From: Sphingobacterium spiritivorum
GTDB taxonomy: Bacteria; Bacteroidota; Bacteroidia; Sphingobacteriales; Sphingobacteriaceae
DNA: 64,000 nt
Direction: 5' to 3'
NCBI RefSeq assembly: GCF_016725325.1
Contig: NZ_CP068083.1
Span: 3,658,001 to 3,722,000 of the forward strand
Within the stretch, counting starts at the first letter, position 1, and each line of letters opens with the position of its first letter. Below the pieces are notes generated by a model. The model was not told the DNA's origin, did no database searches, and worked only from the letters and a program-made list of their open reading frames with translations. Positions 9,319 to 19,400 of the stretch are shown piece by piece. The translations under genes and the position numbers were made by a program.

Positions 9319-9714
9319 TTAATGTGGAACGGCTGTACAAAGTTCAATCAGGAAACCATCAGGATCTCTCAGATACACCACCTGTTGTCCCCATGGTTTG
9401 GATGTAAGGGGAGAGACCACAGTAGCACCGGCAGTGATTGCCTTCTCAAGTACTTCTTCAATTTCGTCCGTAACAAACCCTACTTCTATACCAAAAGGTT
9501 TCGCTTGCAGATTTGCTTCGATAAACCCTTCAGGAAGATTGGAGTCCGCTAATTCTCTGGAAGCGAAAGAAAGAGTCGTTTCTCCTGTAATCAGTTCTGC
9601 ATAATCATGCTGAGGAGTAATGAATTTTCGCTCCAGTCCAAAAGCTTTTTCATAAAACTGAATTGATTTTGTAACGTCAGATACGTAAAGTATTGTATAA
9701 CCTAATTTTACCAT
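9319..9714 (-). CDS. VOC (glyoxalase/bleomycin-resistance) superfamily protein
   Basis: A 131-residue metal-dependent VOC-fold protein made of two beta-alpha-beta-beta-beta modules. The first module starts with GYTILYVSDVTKSIQFYEKAFGLE, typical of the family. The second contains VEVGF-like sequence (GIEVGFVTDEIEEVLEKA), then KPWGQQVVYLRDPDGFLIELC near the C-terminus, which carries the usual DPDGxxxEL motif with a metal-binding Glu. Substrates of such proteins vary widely (methylglyoxal adducts, antibiotics, catechols) and none can be named. It is transcribed toward the HMA gene, and the AraC-type gene lies upstream on the same strand 86 bp away. Confidence 0.85.
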   Translation of the reverse strand: MVKLGYTILYVSDVTKSIQFYEKAFGLERKFITPQHDYAELITGETTLSFASRELADSNLPEGFIEANLQAKPFGIEVGFVTDEIEEVLEKAITAGATVVSPLTSKPWGQQVVYLRDPDGFLIELCTAVPH

Positions 9715-9800
9715 ATGGAATTACTCAAAATAAATGAACTTTAAAATTAGATAATAAAATCTAAAACTACCGGAACATTGTGTGAAACTGCAGAAAGAGA

Positions 9801-10781
9801 TTATCTCTTTAACTGGCTTGGGGCAATTCCGAATCTTCGTTTGAATGCAACTGTAAAGTGTTGAGGGTTTTTGTAGCCGACAGCGTCAGCAACTTCACCG
9901 ATGTTCATATGCTGATCCCGGATCATTTTACGTGCCTCTTCCATCTTGGTATCATTCCAAAAGCCAAAAACTGTCGTGCCGAATAATTCCTTAAATCCTT
10001 TTTTTAATAAAAAATCATTTGTACCTACTATCCTTGCCAGGTCTGTGAGACTGTAGGTCTGATCCATGTGTTGCAGAATAAATTCTCTAACAGCATATAT
10101 TTTTTCAATATCTGACTTTTTGAGTGAGGAATGTGAAGAATTGCCTGAATTCATCTGTTCCAGCTGTAAAAGCAGGAGTTCGATGACTTTTGCCTCGAGA
10201 AACATTCGCTTAAAAATTCCTTTGCGGTCACAGTTGATGATTTCCTGAATGATCTGTAACATCTCCAGATTGATGAGGTTATTATGTTTATGGAGAAATG
10301 TAGAACGCCCGGTTGCAATGGCATTATGAAAGTAATTGAACAGGGAGCCTTCTTCAGGTAAGTAACGTTTGAAAAAGGAAGGATGAAGGTTGACTTCAAA
10401 TACCTTTAAATTCTGTTGTTCCCATTGAATCTGACCGGATATATTATTGGCGTAAATAATATTATGCTGATTGCTGCTGAAATTAAGATGATGCTGAATA
10501 TCTTCTGAAGAAGTGATACTGTCACCACTTAATGTAAAGTGCATCTCGACTGTTTCAAAATCACTTTCAAAATGGATTCTGGTTTTTTTTGCGAACGCAA
10601 TATCTCCGTATCCGATATGAATACCATCAAAATACACTTCTTTATAAAAACCTTTTCCAAAAAGATTATCAATATACAGACACTCTTCTTTCATATGTGG
10701 GTCTGAGGCGTGATGTGCATTGGGATAGTCCTTGTGTAGTACAAGATCCGGAATGTCATCTGCATAGAGGTTTAGGACCAT
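9801..10781 (-). CDS. AraC-family transcriptional activator, PchR/YbtA-like
   Basis: A 326-residue regulator. Residues 1-220 form a sensor region with a cupin-like strand pattern (VEMHFTLSGDS near 80-90, YANNISGQIQW near 110). The C-terminal ~100 residues are the paired helix-turn-helix of AraC proteins, SLTDLARIVGTNDFLLKKGF and IGEVADAVGYKNPQHFTVAF, ending in FGIAPSQL. The divergent neighbours are two half-size ABC transporters; this is the same gene order as AraC-type YbtA/PchR regulators next to siderophore transporters. The neighbour's promoter has a good -7 box but no -33 box, as expected for activator control. Ligand recognition (possibly an iron chelate) is inference. Confidence 0.88.
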   Translation of the reverse strand: MVLNLYADDIPDLVLHKDYPNAHHASDPHMKEECLYIDNLFGKGFYKEVYFDGIHIGYGDIAFAKKTRIHFESDFETVEMHFTLSGDSITSSEDIQHHLNFSSNQHNIIYANNISGQIQWEQQNLKVFEVNLHPSFFKRYLPEEGSLFNYFHNAIATGRSTFLHKHNNLINLEMLQIIQEIINCDRKGIFKRMFLEAKVIELLLLQLEQMNSGNSSHSSLKKSDIEKIYAVREFILQHMDQTYSLTDLARIVGTNDFLLKKGFKELFGTTVFGFWNDTKMEEARKMIRDQHMNIGEVADAVGYKNPQHFTVAFKRRFGIAPSQLKR

Positions 10782-10819
10782 ATTGTTTGTATAAAAAATG
10801 TACTAATCGGCAAATTAAT

Positions 10820-10830
10820 CCGTCATACGG
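10820..10830. promoter_or_regulatory. candidate AraC-type binding site in divergent promoter region
   Basis: CCGTCATACGG, an inverted repeat with 4-bp arms, lies 46 bp before the -7 box of the ABC operon and 40 bp before the AraC gene start. Position and symmetry suggest an operator; binding is not shown. Confidence 0.3.
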
Positions 10831-10875
10831 CATTTTTACTCCCTGATGCGTAATGAACAGGATAGCCTGATATAA

Positions 10876-10883
10876 TACCTTTG
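10876..10883 (+). promoter_or_regulatory. -7 promoter box for ABC transporter pair
   Basis: TACCTTTG matches the consensus TAnnTTTG. No TTTG occurs 19-21 bp upstream, which fits an activated promoter. Transcription would start near 10888, a few bases before an ATG at 10891. Confidence 0.5.
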
Positions 10884-10956
10884 CAAAGGTATGAAATTAT
10901 TTAGAATCTATCTAAATAAACTAAAGCAGATTAGTTATATAAAAATTAAATCAAAC

Positions 10957-12711
10957 ATGGATACAGCTGCAAAAGCGAAAAAAAAGGGAATTGTCCGGTT
11001 GCTGGAGATAGCGGGCAAAGAAAAGAAGCTATTGATTATTTCGGGTCTGTTGGCCATTTTACATGCACTATTGAGTCTGGTGCCCTATGTGCTTGTTTTT
11101 TATATTGTGCGGGAACTTACAAAAGATACAGTAGATTTTGGGTCTTCTGGTCAGTATATACGTTATGCTATTCTTACAGCTGTGCTGAGTATGGCCGTTC
11201 TATATATTTCCGTTATCATCTCTCATCTTGCGGCCTTTAATATTCTTTTTGAATTAAGAAAATTCATAATTGCTAAGATTGGAAAACTTCCGATTGGTTA
11301 TCTTTTTAACCGAAGTTCGGGTGCTTTACGTAAAATACTGGCTGATGATGTGGAACGTATAGAGACATTTATAGCACATCAGATCCCTGATTTTGTAAAA
11401 GGGGTAACCTTACCGGTTGTTACTATTTTCTTCTTGTTTACGCAGGACTGGAGATTGGCTCTCGTTAGCTTTATTCCGCTAATTATACTGGCAATATGGA
11501 TTCCCCGAGCATATGGCGGTCAGAACAAAGAACTTATCCGCAATTATCATCAATCGTTGGAAGATATGAATGCGGGTATAGTTGAGTATGTAGGTGCTAT
11601 TCCGGTGATGAAGATATTCGGAACATCTGCAGAGACTTTTGAGAAATACGGGAATACGGTTCGTCGCTTTAATGTTTTTGTTGGTGAATGGATTAAAAGC
11701 AGTACACCGGCTTTTGCTGTTTTTATAAGTTTTGTGAGTAATGCGATGTTGCCCGTCCTGATTGCAGGACTGTATCTCTATTTCAATCATGGGGTTACTT
11801 TAGCGACTCTTTTGCTTTTTTTGATACTGGGTACCGGATATATCAAGCCATTGTTTGTCTTGAATAATATGGGAATGCAATTGTCTGTTATTAACCGTGG
11901 GGTAGAGCAGCTGGATGAATTGCTGGACGAAGACGGACTTCCTGAAAATGATGTTAAACAAAGCCCGCAAACATTTGAACTGGAATTTGAGCATGTTTCC
12001 TTTGCATATGATAATAAGATTCCGGTATTAAAAGATATCAGTTTTAAAATTCCTGAAAATGCTGTTGTAGCTCTCGTTGGACCCTCAGGTGCAGGTAAGA
12101 GTACAGTAGGACAGCTTATAGCCCGGTTTTGGGATATCCATAGTGGCAGTATCCGTATCGGAGGAATAAATATCAAGGAATATCCTACAACACAGTTAAT
12201 GGAGTTAGTCTCTTTTGTTTTTCAGGATAGTTTTATGTTTCAGCAGTCTATGTATGAAAATATTCGTATGGGGATGGATAAGACTCGTGAAGAAGTTATG
12301 CAGGCTGCAAAGGCAGCCCAGATTCATGAAGAAATATTGTCCCTTCCTGAAGGTTATGATACCTTATTCGGGCAGGATGGGGTACACCTTAGCGGAGGTG
12401 AACAGCAACGGATACAACTGGCACGGGCTATTCTTAAAAATGCACCGGTTCTGATTCTGGATGAGGCAACAGCTTTTGCAGATCCCGAAAGTGAGTATAA
12501 GATACAACAGGCTTTCAGTGAACTGATTAAAGATAAAACGGTTTTGATAATCGCACACCGGCTCAGTACAATTACGGATGTGGATTCGATACTGGTATTT
12601 GATAAAGGCAACCTGACAGCAGAGGGTACTCATGAAGTATTGCTGCAGGAAAGTGAGCTTTATCAGCGTATGTGGAGTGCACATACCCGGGCCAGAGAAT
12701 TTGTAATGTAA
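10957..12711 (+). CDS. ABC transporter half-molecule (permease-ATPase), YbtP/IrtA-like
   Basis: A 584-residue half-transporter: six membrane helices (about residues 20-320) followed by a nucleotide-binding domain. Walker A is GPSGAGKST near residue 375, the signature is LSGGEQQR near 478, Walker B is VLILDEATA, and the H-loop is IIAHRLS. An in-frame ATG at 10891 lies just after the -7 box and would add 22 mostly basic and polar residues; 10957 gives the usual N-terminus, but both starts are possible. It pairs with the next ABC gene to form a likely heterodimer, and faces an AraC-type regulator. This arrangement is known for siderophore-iron importers with exporter fold (YbtPQ, IrtAB); drug or peptide export is the alternative. 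Confidence 0.88.
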   Translation: MDTAAKAKKKGIVRLLEIAGKEKKLLIISGLLAILHALLSLVPYVLVFYIVRELTKDTVDFGSSGQYIRYAILTAVLSMAVLYISVIISHLAAFNILFELRKFIIAKIGKLPIGYLFNRSSGALRKILADDVERIETFIAHQIPDFVKGVTLPVVTIFFLFTQDWRLALVSFIPLIILAIWIPRAYGGQNKELIRNYHQSLEDMNAGIVEYVGAIPVMKIFGTSAETFEKYGNTVRRFNVFVGEWIKSSTPAFAVFISFVSNAMLPVLIAGLYLYFNHGVTLATLLLFLILGTGYIKPLFVLNNMGMQLSVINRGVEQLDELLDEDGLPENDVKQSPQTFELEFEHVSFAYDNKIPVLKDISFKIPENAVVALVGPSGAGKSTVGQLIARFWDIHSGSIRIGGINIKEYPTTQLMELVSFVFQDSFMFQQSMYENIRMGMDKTREEVMQAAKAAQIHEEILSLPEGYDTLFGQDGVHLSGGEQQRIQLARAILKNAPVLILDEATAFADPESEYKIQQAFSELIKDKTVLIIAHRLSTITDVDSILVFDKGNLTAEGTHEVLLQESELYQRMWSAHTRAREFVM

Positions 12712-12789
12712 TCGATAGCATGTTCTATTTCAGGACATGCTTGTCAGGTCTTTTAATTCCATAATACATAGAATATAAGTATAAATAAT

Positions 12790-14526
12790 ATGATACAACA
12801 TTTGAGATATGTGACTGCTCTGAATCCTGTAGGAACGCGCAAAATGATTTTTTGGGAGATTGTGCACAGCATTTTTGTAGCTGCACCTTCGGGTGTTTTG
12901 CTGATCGTTATCTGGGAGCTGTTCTCTGAGCAACCGGATATGACCAGAGTAATAGGTGCTGTCACCCTGATGAGTGTAATGCTGATCACCCAGTTTTTTA
13001 TTGCTTCGAAGACGATGGTAGGTTCTAATCTGCTGGTATACGGACTTGCCAATCAATTGCGTATCAGGCTTGGTAATCGTCTTCAGAAGTTTTCTTTGGG
13101 ATTTTTTAAACAGAAAGACCCGGGAGAAATAGCCGGTATTGTTTTACAGGATGTTGCTAATTTTGAAGGAATTTTCGGACACAGTGTCGGCAATCTGGCA
13201 TCCGCAGTTTTCGGAACAACAGTTTTATCTGTCTTTCTGTTTGCCTACGACTGGCGTCTGGCACTTTGCCTGCTTGCTGTATTGCCCCTGATTTACCCTG
13301 TATTACTGATTTCCAATCGTCTTGTTTCTTCCTTAGGAAAAAAACAGATTGCGGCACGGAATAGTGTCGGGGCTAAATTTCTGGAATATGTACAGGGAAT
13401 TCTTCATCTCAAATCTTATGGTTTGGTAGGAGATAAGAATAAGAATCTTGAAAATGCTTTTGATGAACTTAGAAAAAGAAGCATACGGCTGGAAGCTGTT
13501 CCCGGACCTTTCCTTGTTACCGCTTCCGTATTTTTTGAGGTGGGATTTGTCGTTATGTTAGGTTTGGGATTGTATTATCTTTCGCAGGGCAGCATTAGTA
13601 TTCCTGTGTTAATCACTTTTCTGATTATGGGCTATAATCTGTATAATCCTTTGAAGGTATTAATGGTGGATTACCTCACTTTGCGGTATATGAATGAGAG
13701 TCTCGGCCGTATTATCAATGTATTGGAAGAACCTACTATGGAAACGGACAGGGATGAGTTTCCGACGAGTTTTGATATCGAATTTGATCAGGTAAGTTTC
13801 GGTTATCAGGATCGTATGACCGTACGTGATCTCACATTTGATGTTCCGGAGCAGTCTATGCTTGCATTGGTCGGTCATTCGGGGTCCGGTAAGACGACTG
13901 TAGCCTCATTGATCGCACGGTTCTGGGATGTCAATAGCGGATCAATAAAAATAGGAGGTGTAGATATCCGACATATTAATCAGGATAGATTTTATTCACT
14001 GATCAGTGAGGTGTTTCAGGAGGTTTATCTGTTTGATGATACGATTTATAATAATATAAAGATAGGAAAGCCGCATGCCAGTTCAGAAGAGATTATTGAG
14101 GCTGCTGAAAAAGCAATGGTGCTGGATTTTGCATGGGAACTTCCAAATGGTATGTATACGCGTGTCGGAGAGAAAGGCTGTATGCTGTCCGGTGGACAAA
14201 AACAACGTATCAGTATTGCAAGAGCTTTGCTGAAAGATGCACCTATCGTACTGCTGGACGAAGCTACGGCAAGTCTGGATCCTGAAAATGAAATCTATAT
14301 TCAGCAGGCTATTCAGGAACTTGTCAAATCCAGGACCGTTATTGTCATTGCGCACAAGCTGGCCACTATTCAGAAAGCGCAACAGATACTTGTACTCGAG
14401 AATGCGACTATACTGGAAAGAGGAACACATGAAGAGCTTATCTGTAAGAAAGGAAAATATGAGAAGCTATGGAATATTCAGCAACAATCAGGAGGCTGGA
14501 AAGTAAAGAACAGTGTCCCTGTCTGA
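12790..14526 (+). CDS. ABC transporter half-molecule (permease-ATPase), YbtQ/IrtB-like
   Basis: A 578-residue half-transporter, the probable partner of the preceding gene 78 bp upstream. Six membrane helices occupy roughly residues 15-310. The ATPase domain has Walker A GHSGSGKTT near 362-370, signature LSGGQKQR near 466, Walker B IVLLDEATAS and H-loop IAHKLAT. All catalytic residues of the ATP sites seem intact, so the heterodimer should have two working sites. A short hairpin (12717-12741) without a T-run sits between the two genes. A good terminator follows. Substrate direction is unproven; the context suggests iron-chelate uptake across the inner membrane. Confidence 0.88.
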   Translation: MIQHLRYVTALNPVGTRKMIFWEIVHSIFVAAPSGVLLIVIWELFSEQPDMTRVIGAVTLMSVMLITQFFIASKTMVGSNLLVYGLANQLRIRLGNRLQKFSLGFFKQKDPGEIAGIVLQDVANFEGIFGHSVGNLASAVFGTTVLSVFLFAYDWRLALCLLAVLPLIYPVLLISNRLVSSLGKKQIAARNSVGAKFLEYVQGILHLKSYGLVGDKNKNLENAFDELRKRSIRLEAVPGPFLVTASVFFEVGFVVMLGLGLYYLSQGSISIPVLITFLIMGYNLYNPLKVLMVDYLTLRYMNESLGRIINVLEEPTMETDRDEFPTSFDIEFDQVSFGYQDRMTVRDLTFDVPEQSMLALVGHSGSGKTTVASLIARFWDVNSGSIKIGGVDIRHINQDRFYSLISEVFQEVYLFDDTIYNNIKIGKPHASSEEIIEAAEKAMVLDFAWELPNGMYTRVGEKGCMLSGGQKQRISIARALLKDAPIVLLDEATASLDPENEIYIQQAIQELVKSRTVIVIAHKLATIQKAQQILVLENATILERGTHEELICKKGKYEKLWNIQQQSGGWKVKNSVPV

Positions 14527-14590
14527 TAAATATTATGAAGATGGACTGTGATAAGCCATTTTCTGTATTTTGTGAATTTTAATATATAAG

Positions 14591-14617
14591 GCCAGATCAG
14601 CATATGATCTGGCTTTT
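14591..14617 (+). terminator. Rho-independent terminator after the ABC pair
   Basis: A perfect 9-bp stem, GCCAGATCA and TGATCTGGC, with a 5-nt loop followed by TTTT. Confidence 0.85.
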
Positions 14618-14788
14618 ACTATTTGGTAGTCGGGGATAATATCGGAAAATTAAAAAATCATTTCTATCTTTATATCAGCCGCATAGCTGTATTCGAATGT
14701 TTGCAAAGTGCAATGTTAATATACGCTTTACATTGCGGTAAAATGATAAACCTATTTTTAGCCACAGTTCACACGTTAATATTTAGTT

Positions 14789-15316
14789 ATGTCGGCTGAT
14801 TTTACTGATCAGACCTCTGATTTTACCACTTTTGAATCGCTTTACAAAGCATGGAATACCCGTGTGTATGCCTATGTGCTCAAAAAAACGGGCTCAACTT
14901 TTGTAGCAGAAGAGGTTGTTCAACTTGTATTTATCAAAATATGGAAGAACAGCCAATACGATCTGAAACATATCAAGTGGGAAGCTCAATTATTCTGTAT
15001 TACCCGTTCGGTAATGATTGATTATATGCGGCAATCTGCCCGGTACAGCCGTAATGATAGTTTGTGGGAAGGATCTCCGGATTATCACTATCAGACGGAA
15101 GTCGAAGACCGCGAGAATATGGAACGATTAAGACAGGAAGTAGATCGTATGCCTCCTATACGTCAGACTGTATTCCGGTTGAGTCGTTTTGAACATCAGA
15201 GTTATGCTCAAATCGCAGAACGTCTGCAAATCTCTGTTCGTACCGTAGAGAATCATATTGCTTCTGCATTGAAGGTGCTCAAAAAGACTTTATTCTTTCT
15301 GCTATTCTTTTTTTAA
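14789..15316 (+). CDS. ECF-type RNA polymerase sigma factor
   Basis: A 175-residue extracytoplasmic-function sigma factor. Region 2 (about residues 15-85) includes the FVAEEVVQLVFIKIWKN core-binding helix, and region 4 includes SYAQIAERLQISVRTVENHI near 135-155 for -35 recognition. The end is an unusual hydrophobic tail, KKTLFFLLFFF. A FecR-type anti-sigma gene starts 54 bp later, followed by SusC and SusD genes, the standard Bacteroidota arrangement in which the sigma factor activates the outer-membrane uptake genes once FecR is released. Autoregulation is probable but no site is identifiable here. Confidence 0.93.
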   Translation: MSADFTDQTSDFTTFESLYKAWNTRVYAYVLKKTGSTFVAEEVVQLVFIKIWKNSQYDLKHIKWEAQLFCITRSVMIDYMRQSARYSRNDSLWEGSPDYHYQTEVEDRENMERLRQEVDRMPPIRQTVFRLSRFEHQSYAQIAERLQISVRTVENHIASALKVLKKTLFFLLFFF

Positions 15317-15370
15317 TTTTTTTTATCTGTAGACTAGGGGGTATGCGTACTGGCATCGTATACCTATCAG

Positions 15371-16435
15371 ATGAACATCAGTAAAGAACTAATCAATAAA
15401 TTTTTAAAAGGCCAGTGTACGCCTGAAGAGCATGCTTTTGTACAAACGTATCTGGCAGAGCATAGTGATGAAGCCTCAGCGTTTTTTCCGGAAGAAGAGT
15501 GGGAAGAATGGTCAGAAGATAAATCGTATGATGAGTCACGGCAGGAAGATCTCTTTCAACTGATTGTTCAGCAGTTACAGGAGGAAGAGACGCAACCACG
15601 TCTGTATTTGTCATTTTTGTACAGGGTGGCTGCTGCTGCCGTATTGCTTCTTATTTGTGCACTGGGAGAACGTGCTACCCGGCATGATCAGTCTCCTCTT
15701 ATAACCGGAATTCAGAGAGAAGTTCCTACCCTGTATCGTATAAATGCGAGTAATGAACCCATGAATATAGTGATGAGTGACAGCAGTTCGGTATTACTTT
15801 ATCCGAATGCAGAGCTGCGCTATGCCGAAAATTTTAAATGGAAAAACAAACGGGAGGTATGGCTGATCGGAAAAGCAAAATTTTCTGTTCATAAAGATAA
15901 AACAAAGCCATTTATGGTGTATTCGGATCGGCTTGTTACTACAGCACTCGGAACACAGTTTATCGTAGATGCTCCACGGCAAGGTAAGCAGGTGGCTATA
16001 CGATTGATAGAAGGCTCTATTCGTGTGGAAGATTATGAGGAAAATAAAAATGGTCAATATATAAGTCAGATACTCAAACCTGGAGAAGAAGTAAATATTC
16101 GGCTGTCTACGCTTTCTCTGTTGGCTGAAGCACCTACGAAAGCTCCCGTGCAGGATAAAAATGGGACTCGTATGGAAGCAAAACCAGAGCAACTTGCCTT
16201 TAAGAATAAGAAGCTGACGGAAGTATTCAGGGAAATAGACAGAGCCTATGGTACCGATACACGCTGGACAATAGCAGGTATAGAAAAACTCCATTTTTCA
16301 GGAAAGTATGACCGGAATTCGGACAATTACCGGATCATTCTGAATGATATTGCTGTTTTACATCATCTGAGTCTGAAGATAGATGATAATGGGAAGGGAG
16401 CACAGTTGAAACAAGAAATAAATAAATCCGAATAA
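15371..16435 (+). CDS. FecR-family anti-sigma factor / signal transducer
   Basis: A 354-residue inner-membrane protein. Residues 1-75 are cytosolic and acidic and would bind the sigma factor; one membrane helix (VAAAAVLLLICALGER) lies near 85-100. The periplasmic FecR domain starts at LITGIQREVPTLYRINAS and contains the typical SSVLLYPNAELRYAENF and REVWLIGKAKFSVHKD segments, and TALGTQFIVDA. The C-terminal ~75 residues (AFKNKKLTEVFREIDRAYG) are the DUF4974 module, related in fold to the STN domain. It is 54 bp after the sigma gene and 57 bp before the SusC gene. In classical systems FecR receives the signal from the receptor's STN domain; the receptor here appears to lack it. Confidence 0.92.
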   Translation: MNISKELINKFLKGQCTPEEHAFVQTYLAEHSDEASAFFPEEEWEEWSEDKSYDESRQEDLFQLIVQQLQEEETQPRLYLSFLYRVAAAAVLLLICALGERATRHDQSPLITGIQREVPTLYRINASNEPMNIVMSDSSSVLLYPNAELRYAENFKWKNKREVWLIGKAKFSVHKDKTKPFMVYSDRLVTTALGTQFIVDAPRQGKQVAIRLIEGSIRVEDYEENKNGQYISQILKPGEEVNIRLSTLSLLAEAPTKAPVQDKNGTRMEAKPEQLAFKNKKLTEVFREIDRAYGTDTRWTIAGIEKLHFSGKYDRNSDNYRIILNDIAVLHHLSLKIDDNGKGAQLKQEINKSE

Positions 16436-16492
16436 GAGAACATTCATGTATAAGCGATAACATTTACAGTAACAACTTTATTGATTCAGATT

Positions 16493-19400
16493 ATGAAAAA
16501 AAACAGACTTTTTATGCCTGGGATGGGGCTTACCTTTCACTTATGGATAAAGCGGCCATCCTTAAATCCAAAGCTGTCTTGTGCTTTGGCCATGTCTATG
16601 CTGATCGGAGTATCGATGGCGGAAGCACAGACGAATGCATCCGTATCCGGTCTGGTGCGTGATGAGCAGGGTATGAAAATATCCGGTGCTACTATTACGA
16701 TAGAAAACAAGTTGACGGCTTTTCGTAGAAGCAGTACAACAGATGCTGAAGGGGTATTTGTATTTGAAGGAATTCCTGCAGGTGAAGGGTACACTTTTGT
16801 AATCAGTTCATTGGGTTACAGTAGAAAAGAGCTTACAGGCTATGCCATCAAAAGTAATGACAAACTTGCAATCAGTGTTACACTGGAATCAAGGAATGAT
16901 GTGCTGGAGGAGGTCGTGGTAACAGCTTTGGGTATCAAACGGGAGAAAAAAGCTTTGGGATATACTGTGGCCGAATTAAAAGGAAATGAACTGACACAGG
17001 GGAAAGAGGCTAATGTGGCTAATGCGTTGTCGGGTAAAGTCGCAGGTGTACAGGTGAGCCGTGCAGCATCAGGAGCAGGTGGTTCATCCAAAGTAATTAT
17101 CCGTGGTAATAATTCATTGATCGGCAATAGTCAGCCTTTGTATGTCGTGGATGGTGTACCGATTGATAATCAGAATTACGGTGCCGCAGGGAGTTCCGGA
17201 GGTACAGATTACGGCGATGGTATCAGTAACATTAATCCGGAGGATATCGAAACAATATCGGTTCTGAAAGGTCCTAATGCGGCTGCATTATATGGACAGC
17301 GGGGTTCAAATGGTGTTATTCTTATCACAACTAAAACAGGAAAAGCAGGCAGAGGCTTAAATATCAATTTCAACAGTGATTTTTCTATAGGTACGGCTCT
17401 TGTACTCCCGGATTTTCAGAATGTGTACGGGCAGGGTTTAAATGGTAATTTTACGCATTTCAGAAAGACCGATGGTACGATTGTGACAATGGCCGATGCT
17501 ATTGCCAACAATTACACGGGTATGCCCAAAATGAGTGCTGGCCGGGACAGACTGATGAGGTCTTCATGGGGAGCGAAAATGGAGGGACAGCAGTATGAGG
17601 ACCAGTTTGGAAATGTTTTAAGTTTTACTCCAAAACCGAATACCTATGACGACTTTTTTGACACAGAAAAGCAATTTGTAAACGATCTGAGTGTAGACGG
17701 TGGTAATGAAAAGATCAACTACCGTTTCTCATATGCCAATACAAATATCAAAGGATATGTGCCGACTAATACTATAAACAGAAATAGTCTGAACCTACGC
17801 ACACAAGCCAATATCACGGATAAATTCAGTATAGATGTGAAAGCGAATTATATTATGCAGGAAGGCGTTAACCGGCCTACATTATCTGATGCATCGGACA
17901 ATCCGGCTTATCTGCTGATTTCTCAGCCAAGAAGTATGGGAATGGATGTACTGGCCGATTATAAATGGACGAAACATGATATTGATAATCAGCTTGGATT
18001 TTCCAACTTATTTGAGGGACTGGAGAAAACCTATGCAACGAATAGTTCTACAGCCAATCCATACTGGACGATACATGAAAACAGAAATACAGACAGACGT
18101 GATCGTTTGATAGGTTTGTTAAGACTGTCGTATGAGTTTGCACCCTGGTTACGACTGACAGCTACCGGAGGTACGGATTTGTATACGGATCAGCGTTTCC
18201 GTTACCGTCCGATCGGAACATATCAGAGTTTGAATCGTAAAGGCGATATCCGGGAGGAAATTATCCGGTCCAGAGAAAATAACCTGGATGCATTATTAAG
18301 TTCCAGTTTTAGTGCGACGGAAGATATCAAGATCTCACTGAATGCCGGAGCCAGTCATCTCAGCCGGTTTATGAGAAATACCGGAAACACAGGTAATCAG
18401 TTTATTGTTCCGGATCTGTACGTGATCAATAATACCACTACAAATTCATATATCTTCAATCTTATTGAGTCAGAGATTAATTCAGTTTACGGATCGGGAC
18501 AGATCAGCTATAAAGATTATGCTTTTCTGGATTTTTCAGCACGTAACGATTGGTCTTCTACTTTGTCGAAGAATAACAATTCCTTTTTCTATCCTTCCGT
18601 CAGTGGTAGTTTGATTCTGTCGGATATATGGAAATTCAATACAAAAGCACTTTCATTTCTGAAAGTCAGAGCTTCATGGGCACAAGCCGGTAGTTCAGGT
18701 AACCCTTATCAGCTTACAGGAGCTTATAGTCTGAATCAGTATACACACGGCGGTATTCCGCTGGCTACTTTTACAGAAGTAATTCCTGATCCTGACCTGA
18801 AAAATGAACTGACCACTTCTGTCGAATTTGGTGCTGACATGCGGTTTCTGAATAACCGTATGAATTTTTCATTTACCTATTACAATGCCAATACGAAGAA
18901 TCAGATCTTAGATATTCCGATTGCGCCTTCAAGTATGTTTAAGGTAAATCGTATCAATGCCGGAGAAATCTCAAATAAAGGGATAGAATTTGTATTGGGT
19001 GGTACTCCGGTAAAAACAGCAGGAGGGTTTCAGTGGGAAACATCTTTCAACTTCAACCGCAACCGCAATATGGTTAAATCACTGGCTCCCGGCGTAGATA
19101 TTTTTCTGCTGGGATCGGACAGGGGGATCAATGTTGTAGCTGAAGTAGGTAAACCTTTCGGACAGCTTATAGGTACTCAGTTTGCCTGGATCAAAGATGA
19201 AAACGGAAACAGACTGATTGATCCTAATACAGGTCTGCCACTTCGTACAGCAGGGCGTGTTACTACTGATCTGGGTAATGCGCAACCCAAATGGCTGGGC
19301 GGATTCTCCAATACATTCCGATACAAAGGTATAGCCTTATATGCACTGGTGGATATTCGTCAGGGAGGCCTGATCTTCTCTCAATCTAACCGGGAGCAAA

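Noticed and set aside
12717..12741. Terminator between the two ABC genes
   Set aside because: AGCATGT and ACATGCT form a hairpin, but no T-run follows; co-transcription is more likely.
10957..14526. Multidrug exporter as primary call for the ABC pair
   Set aside because: Sequence alone cannot exclude it, but the divergent AraC-type regulator and half-transporter pairing fit the siderophore-type layout better. Kept as an alternative.
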